Shown: piece by piece, positions 57,244 through 64,000 of the stretch
Position numbering within the stretch: the first letter of the stretch is position 1
Layout of the letters: each line of letters begins with the position of its first letter
Source: Shinella curvata
GTDB lineage: Bacteria; Pseudomonadota; Alphaproteobacteria; Rhizobiales; Rhizobiaceae
Direction of reading: 5' to 3'
Assembly: GCF_022899935.1 (NCBI RefSeq)
Contig: NZ_JALJCJ010000011.1
Location: 32,127-96,126, forward strand
DNA length: 64,000 nt
The notes under the pieces: model-generated
What the model saw: only the letters and a program-made list of their open reading frames with translations
The model's database searches: none
What the model was told of the DNA's origin: nothing
Translations under genes and position numbers: made by a program

Positions 57244-57933
57244 ATGAGGCCAGGACAGCAAAACAAGCGCGGCCGCGGGCGTAATAACAACAATAATAAC
57301 AACAATAACAGCAATAACCACAACAACCACCGCAAGGGTGGCAATCCCCTGACGCGGACCTACGACAGCTCGGGTCCGGACGTGAAGATCAGGGGCACGG
57401 CCCAGCACATCGCCGAGAAGTATTCCACGCTTGCACGCGATGCCCAGAGCGCCGGCGACCGCGTCATGGCGGAAAACTATCTGCAGCACGCCGAGCACTA
57501 CAACCGCATCATCGCGGCAGCGCAGGCGCAGATGCAGGAACGCTACCCGCGTGACGAGCGCGTCGACAATGTCGAGCGCAACGAGGACAACGACGGTTAC
57601 GATCGCGATCAGGACGATGGCGATGCGGTACCCGCGGAAGAGCCGGCACCCGTTGCCGCGGCGCCTGTCGCCAAGCCCGCTCCGAAACCGGCGCCCAAGC
57701 CCGTCGTCGAGCAGCCCGTCATCGATGGTTCCGGCCCGCAGCCGGTCATCGACGGCACGCCGGCTGAAGTCGCGCTTGAGGAAGAAGCTGCGGCGCCCGC
57801 CGGCCGCGCACCGCGCCGCCGCAGCAATACGCCGCGTCCGCGCCGCCCGCGTCGCGGCGAAGGTCAGGCCGCCGGTGAGGACGGTGCATCGTCCGGCGAC
57901 GATTCCCCGGCGCTTGAGCCTGCTTCGGAATAA
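57244..57933 (+). CDS. DUF4167 protein with poly-asparagine N-terminus
   Basis: 229 residues. A short basic start (MRPGQQNKRGRGR) leads into an Asn tract of nine consecutive Asn then mixed Asn/Ser/His (residues 14-30). The conserved DUF4167 domain (about 35-100) includes DVKIRGTAQHIAEKY and AENYLQHAEHYNRII. The remainder is acidic/Pro/Ala-rich and ends in an Arg/Pro-rich patch (PRRRSNTPRPRRPRRGE), so it is largely disordered and possibly nucleic-acid binding. The family is restricted to alphaproteobacteria and has no assigned function. It lies between prmC and clpB. Confidence 0.88.
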   Translation: MRPGQQNKRGRGRNNNNNNNNNSNNHNNHRKGGNPLTRTYDSSGPDVKIRGTAQHIAEKYSTLARDAQSAGDRVMAENYLQHAEHYNRIIAAAQAQMQERYPRDERVDNVERNEDNDGYDRDQDDGDAVPAEEPAPVAAAPVAKPAPKPAPKPVVEQPVIDGSGPQPVIDGTPAEVALEEEAAAPAGRAPRRRSNTPRPRRPRRGEGQAAGEDGASSGDDSPALEPASE

Positions 57934-57956
57934 CGAAGCGCATTTCAGAACATCAG

Positions 57957-57981
57957 GAACCCGGCCCCGTGCCGGGTTCTT
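57957..57981 (+). terminator. Rho-independent terminator
   Basis: Perfect 9-bp stem GAACCCGGC / GCCGGGTTC with a 5-nt loop, then TTGCGTTT. It lies 23 bp after the DUF4167 gene. Confidence 0.7.
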
Positions 57982-58031
57982 GCGTTTCGGCAGGTCGTTT
58001 TGAAAAATATGTTCTGCGGTTTGCGGCGATC

Positions 58032-58060
58032 CTTTAATTCGCAAAAGCCCTCCACCATAT
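58032..58060 (+). promoter_or_regulatory. Candidate heat-shock (RpoH) promoter of clpB
   Basis: CTTTAA (58032-58037), 17 bp, CCATAT (58055-58060). This resembles the alphaproteobacterial RpoH consensus (CTTGAA, 16-18 bp, CCATAT) with one mismatch in each-35 core position. clpB is a classical RpoH target. The leader to the ATG is about 120 bp. Confidence 0.5.
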
Positions 58061-58186
58061 TCGCTTCAGGCGGTTGACCGGTCGCAAGGCTGGCGCGCCG
58101 CAAGCATGAAAGGCTCGCCTTGATGGGAGCCTATCTTCAAATCGTCGACCGGTGCCTGAAGGGCCGGTTGAGTCCTGGAGGCCTAT

Positions 58187-60793
<2,607 letters not shown>

Positions 60794-60811
60794 GTCAGCT
60801 CGAGGACAAGA

Positions 60812-60839
60812 AGAAGCGCGGGCCATGGCCCGCGCTTCT
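60812..60839 (+). terminator. Bidirectional hairpin between clpB and the C58-like gene
   Basis: 13-nt arms AGAAGCGCGGGCC / GGCCCGCGCTTCT. Purine-rich on one side, CTTCTTCTTGTCC on the minus strand. It serves the two convergent genes. Confidence 0.7.
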
Positions 60840-60859
60840 GTTCGGTCCAGGGGAAGGTA

Positions 60860-61489
60860 TCACTTGGTCACGAATTTCAGCATTTGATTCGTGAACTTGC
60901 CGTAGGAATCCTTGAATTTGTTCAGCCAGTAGTTGAATTCCAGCGCCGGCACGTAATATTCGCCGAAATTGGGATCGAACGCGCTGACATAATCGCCGCT
61001 GGGCTTCAATGATCCGCCGCTGCCGGCAACAGGCCGGAAGAACCCGATCGTATGGGCACCGCCGGAAGCACCGACCACCGAACCTTTGAACCAGAAGGAA
61101 TAGACGAAACCGGCAGCTTTCGGTGTCTTGATCTGAGTAAGGAGCTTCTTCTGATCGAAGGGCTCATAGGGTATGGTGAGATCGACTTCCTTCATGCCGC
61201 GGAGCGAGATCATCATGCCGTCCGCCATCGTGTAGGATTGGCCGCCTTCTGCCCAACGCTGGCTGAACACCTTCTGGAGCACCGGATTGCCGGCGCCCCG
61301 ACGGGCAGAGAGTTTGTTCATACGCTTGGCAGCCGCGGCATCGGAGACAAGGCCCTTGTCCTCGAGCATGAAGCTGACCCATTCGATTGTAAAATTATGG
61401 CATGCGCCCATGGATGATGCTTTCGAATGCTCGCCGAGCGGCTGCATCACGCCGACCTGTGAAAATGCTGCAATCAATTTGTCTTGCAT
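60860..61489 (-). CDS. YopT-family (peptidase C58) cysteine-peptidase-like protein
   Basis: 209 residues, no signal peptide or TM helix. It shows the three-part C58 arrangement: C30 in MGACHNFTIEW, H146 in GAHTIGFFR and D172 in FDPNFGEYYV; the FDPNFGE block is typical of YopT, AvrPphB and NopT. Known members are mostly type III effectors that cleave host proteins. There is no type III secretion gene here and the sequence lacks the acylation motif of NopT/AvrPphB, so an intracellular or immunity-type role cannot be excluded. The ATG at 61489 follows GGGGGG. Convergent with clpB. Confidence 0.65.
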   Translation of the reverse strand: MQDKLIAAFSQVGVMQPLGEHSKASSMGACHNFTIEWVSFMLEDKGLVSDAAAAKRMNKLSARRGAGNPVLQKVFSQRWAEGGQSYTMADGMMISLRGMKEVDLTIPYEPFDQKKLLTQIKTPKAAGFVYSFWFKGSVVGASGGAHTIGFFRPVAGSGGSLKPSGDYVSAFDPNFGEYYVPALEFNYWLNKFKDSYGKFTNQMLKFVTK

Positions 61490-61704
61490 GGAAGCCCCCC
61501 GACAAATGACGATCGCCTCAAAAGCCATGATTGGATTTGACGATCTGCGGCGAACTTCCACCTTCGCGCAACAATTGTAAAGCCGGCTCGCGGGGCGGTT
61601 CGTACAATCCTTAAAACGCAGGAAATGCCGATCCGGCGGACCTTAGGCTCGGCTGGCAAAGGTCCGGCTGATCCGCATGCCCGGCGGTTTTGTCGATCAA
61701 TTAC
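61490..61704 (-). other. Intergenic region between the C58-like gene and the M23 gene
   Basis: 215 bp between two genes on the minus strand. It must contain the promoter of the C58-like gene; I see no confident -35/-10, repeat or RNA in it. Confidence 0.35.
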
Positions 61705-63663
61705 TTAGTGGGTCTCCGCGACTTCCGTCGGGTCGTCGCCGCGGCCGAGCAGGTCGTCGATGCGCTTGCGTTCGGTCTCGAACTGGGCCAGCGCCTTGCC
61801 TTCCAGCGATTTGCCGCCGGGCAAGCGAATCTTCAGCGCATCCACTTTGTTGCCGTTGACGATCAATTCGTAGTGCAGGTGCGGTCCGGTCGAAAGACCG
61901 GTCGTGCCGACGAAGCCGATCACCTGGCCCTGGCGCACCTTCACGCCCGGCTTGATGCCCTTGGCGATGGCGCTTTGGTGGTTATAGGACGAAACATAGC
62001 CGTTGGCGTGGCGGATCAGCGTCTGGTTGCCGTAGCCGCCGGAATCCCAGCCGGCCTTCTCGACGACGCCGTTGCCCGCCGCGATGATCGGCGTGCCGCG
62101 CGGTGCGGCCCAGTCAACCCCTGTATGCATGCGCGAGAAACCGAGAATCGGATGACGGCGCATGCCGAAGCCGGAGCGGAAGGTGCCGTTGGGGACCGGG
62201 TTGCGCAGCAGGAACTGGCGAATGCTCTTTCCGTCTTCGTCGTAGTAGTCGATGCTATCGTCTTCCGCGTTCTGGAATCGATAGACCCGGGTTTCCGTGT
62301 CGCCGAACTTGGCATCGAGGAAGAGAATTTCGGATTCCTCCGTCGCCGTGCCGGCCTCGTCGGTGACCGAGAAGAAGGCCTCCAGCGAGTCCGTCGGGCG
62401 AAGCTGCGCCTGGAAATCCACGCTGCTCGCAAGCACACGAATGACCTCCGCCGTCATCTCCTGGCCCATGCCGTAGGAGAGCGCGGCGCGGTAGATTCCA
62501 TCATAGACGCGCGGCAGGTCGCGGCCGGCGATGATGGTCGGCCGGCCGTCGTCGTCGAAGGCTGTGGCGACCGCATCGAGCACGGGCGGCTCGGCGCCGC
62601 TGACGAAACGGCCCTTGTCGTCGAGAGCGGCAGTCATGACATGGCGGCCGCGTGAATAGACGCTGGCGCGGACGATGCTCGCTTCCTTGCCCTGCTGCGA
62701 AATGCAGATACGCAGCACGTCGCCCTCGGCGAGCTGCTTGCTGCCGAGCTGACCTTCAAGATAGGCCGAGAGATCTTCGGCCTGCGCCTTTGTATAGCCG
62801 GCCGCCGTCATGAGCTCGTCGATGGCGGCTGCACGGCGCACCGGGATGACGTCGTCGGCATATTCCGTGTCGTCGGGAGTTGCCGTGTCGAAGCTCGAAA
62901 CGCTCATATTCTCCTCGACCACGCGGGCCGTCAGGCCTTGCAGCAGGTCGAGGTCCGAACCTTCCGAAGCGAAACGCTGCGGATCGACATAGTAGAGCGA
63001 GGCGACCTGTGTGCTGCCGTCCGTCAGGACGGAACCGTTGGTGCGCACGTTCTCCTCGACCTCTTCGATCGACATCTGGTCGGCATAGTCGAGGGCCGAA
63101 CCGCCGGTGGGGAACGCGTCCGTCTGCAGTGCCACTTCGGATTCGACGTCGGAACCGTAGATGGTGCCCATGCGCGAGGCGGGTGCAGCGTCCTTGCCAT
63201 TGGTGGAGAAGATCGCGAGCGGATCGAAGCGTGGATAATCCTCGCTCGTCGCATGATTGGCGGCGAGCGCCATTTTCACATGCGCGAAAGGCTGTCGACG
63301 AACCACTTCTTTCTGGCCGTCATGGATCATGGTGGAGATTTCCATGATCTTCTTGTCTGCCGGCTTGGTGACGATGGCCGGTTCCAGCACGCGTTCGCCG
63401 CGCTTGGCTGTCTCGCCGGTCTTGCTGGTCTGGTTGGCGACGCCCAGCGCCGCATAGGCCTCGGCCGGGATGGCGAGCTGCTGGCGGCCATCGAGCGCGG
63501 CAAACAATGCGACACCCATAAGGATGGAAGAGGTGATGCCCGTCAGGAAGGTACCCGAAAGCCAGCGCAACGAAATCTCGCGACGATCGGGCGCCTTGCG
63601 CCCGTCGGCGAGGATCGGCGGTTCATTGCCGAGGGATCGGATCATGTTCCGGTCGGTGGTCAT
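61705..63663 (-). CDS. Membrane-anchored M23 family metallopeptidase
   Basis: 652 residues. A cytoplasmic N-terminal segment (about 1-35), one TM helix (about 36-58), a long periplasmic region (about 60-470) and a C-terminal LytM/M23 domain. The zinc ligands are H513 and D517 (HTGVDW) and H597 in HLHYEL (595-597). The family cleaves peptidoglycan cross-links or acts as an activator of amidases; the complete HxxxD/HxH set suggests it is active. The start at 63663 has a weak ribosome site; an ATG at 63645 is an alternative. Divergent from the rRNA-type promoter. Confidence 0.9.
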   Translation of the reverse strand: MTTDRNMIRSLGNEPPILADGRKAPDRREISLRWLSGTFLTGITSSILMGVALFAALDGRQQLAIPAEAYAALGVANQTSKTGETAKRGERVLEPAIVTKPADKKIMEISTMIHDGQKEVVRRQPFAHVKMALAANHATSEDYPRFDPLAIFSTNGKDAAPASRMGTIYGSDVESEVALQTDAFPTGGSALDYADQMSIEEVEENVRTNGSVLTDGSTQVASLYYVDPQRFASEGSDLDLLQGLTARVVEENMSVSSFDTATPDDTEYADDVIPVRRAAAIDELMTAAGYTKAQAEDLSAYLEGQLGSKQLAEGDVLRICISQQGKEASIVRASVYSRGRHVMTAALDDKGRFVSGAEPPVLDAVATAFDDDGRPTIIAGRDLPRVYDGIYRAALSYGMGQEMTAEVIRVLASSVDFQAQLRPTDSLEAFFSVTDEAGTATEESEILFLDAKFGDTETRVYRFQNAEDDSIDYYDEDGKSIRQFLLRNPVPNGTFRSGFGMRRHPILGFSRMHTGVDWAAPRGTPIIAAGNGVVEKAGWDSGGYGNQTLIRHANGYVSSYNHQSAIAKGIKPGVKVRQGQVIGFVGTTGLSTGPHLHYELIVNGNKVDALKIRLPGGKSLEGKALAQFETERKRIDDLLGRGDDPTEVAETH

Positions 63664-63906
63664 GCCGATTGCATTCGCCCTGTCTTGTCGGTTTCGCGCG
63701 GGAAGATGCACGCAGGCATGCCTGTGAGTCAAATCGCGCACTCTTGTCCTTCCTCTAGAGGCGCCGATTGTGAAATTCTGAGGGCAATTGGGGTCGATCT
63801 GCGAGGTTTGCACTGCGGAATCCCGGAAAACCGGGTAGTGCGGTGCGACAAATGAAAGGCAAACGCATTTTTCCGAAGATTTTTTCAAAAAAGTGTCACA
63901 ACCCTG
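63664..63906 (+). other. Intergenic region upstream of the rRNA-type promoter
   Basis: No gene is supported. A small hairpin CCCGG-aaaa-CCGGG lies near 63823. The AT-rich stretch directly before the promoter (about 63850-63900, with runs of A and T) resembles an UP element. Confidence 0.4.
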
Positions 63907-63935
63907 TTGACGCTGAAAATTGTTGGGCCTATAAC
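63907..63935 (+). promoter_or_regulatory. Strong sigma-70 promoter, rRNA-operon type
   Basis: TTGACG (63907-63912), 17 bp, TATAAC (63930-63935). It is preceded by A/T runs and followed by a GC-rich leader (GAGAGCGGCGGCGC...) as before rhizobial 16S rRNA genes. The rRNA itself would begin beyond the right edge. Confidence 0.7.
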
Positions 63936-64000
63936 CCGGCCATCGAACGAGAGCGGCGGCGCTTCTGGCGGCCGACGAACTCGCTCTAAGGTTTCCTGAT

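Noticed and set aside
57108..57344. Poly-leucine open frame on the minus strand
   Set aside because: It is the antisense reading of the AAT/AAC tract in the DUF4167 gene.

Overview
The window is a high-GC chromosomal segment of an alphaproteobacterium, most likely a member of the Rhizobiaceae (Rhizobium / Ensifer / Shinella-like). This is inferred from the single-enzyme (ALAS, C4) hemA, the glpRDSTPQUV glycerol locus, the fdsGBACD-type formate dehydrogenase, DUF4167, PtsP of the nitrogen PTS, TamAB, and an rRNA-type promoter at the right edge. I see no prophage, insertion sequence, CRISPR array or conjugation gene. It reads as core chromosome with several accessory catabolic operons.

Layout. 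1-6.4 kb: a small membrane protein, xerD and accA on the plus strand, an L,D-transpeptidase-like lipoprotein with a TusA-like protein, then (minus) a D-Ala-D-Ala carboxypeptidase followed by a His-rich COG0523 metallo-GTPase. 6.5-14 kb: an M20 amidohydrolase, a small secreted Gly/His-rich protein, tRNA-Arg(CCT), a membrane PAS-GGDEF protein, a small unknown protein, a META-MliC secreted protein, dxr, and hemA with an FNR/FixK-like box upstream. 14.3-18 kb (minus): a three-subunit molybdenum hydroxylase (small, large, medium) of the form II CoxL type. 18.5-25.2 kb: a glycine-zipper lipoprotein and tamA-tamB. 25.2-28 kb: an Lrp/AsnC regulator divergent from arginase and ornithine aminotransferase. 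28.1-30.8 kb: cheW and a cytosolic double-PAS chemoreceptor. 30.8-38.2 kb (minus): lysR, fdsG, fdsB, a DUF4287 gene, fdsA, fdhD, fdsD. 38.3-40.1 kb: an AcuI/YhdH-like reductase and a convergent SDR. 40.2-48.8 kb: glpR, glpD and the GlpSTPQUV ABC importer. 48.9-51.2 kb: tetR divergent from an SDR and a PmtA-like methyltransferase. 51.3-60.8 kb: lysC, ptsP, prfA, prmC, a DUF4167 protein and clpB. 60.8-64 kb: a YopT-family (C58) cysteine-peptidase-like protein, a membrane-anchored M23 peptidase and an rRNA-type promoter reading out of the window.

The genes group into clear modules. Glycerol is imported by GlpSTPQUV and G3P is oxidised by GlpD under GlpR, with palindromic TTTCGTTTT sites at both promoters. 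Formate is oxidised to CO2 by the NAD-dependent Fds complex under a LysR regulator. Arginine is broken down to urea and glutamate semialdehyde by RocF and RocD. Envelope maintenance involves TamAB, D,D- and L,D-peptidoglycan enzymes and the M23 peptidase.

The observations I would follow up first are the stand-alone YopT-like protein, the GlpS/GlpT ATPase pair with complementary lesions in its catalytic motifs, the DUF4287 gene translationally coupled inside the formate dehydrogenase operon, and several perfect operator palindromes (fds, glp, tetR) together with the FNR/FixK-type box upstream of hemA.
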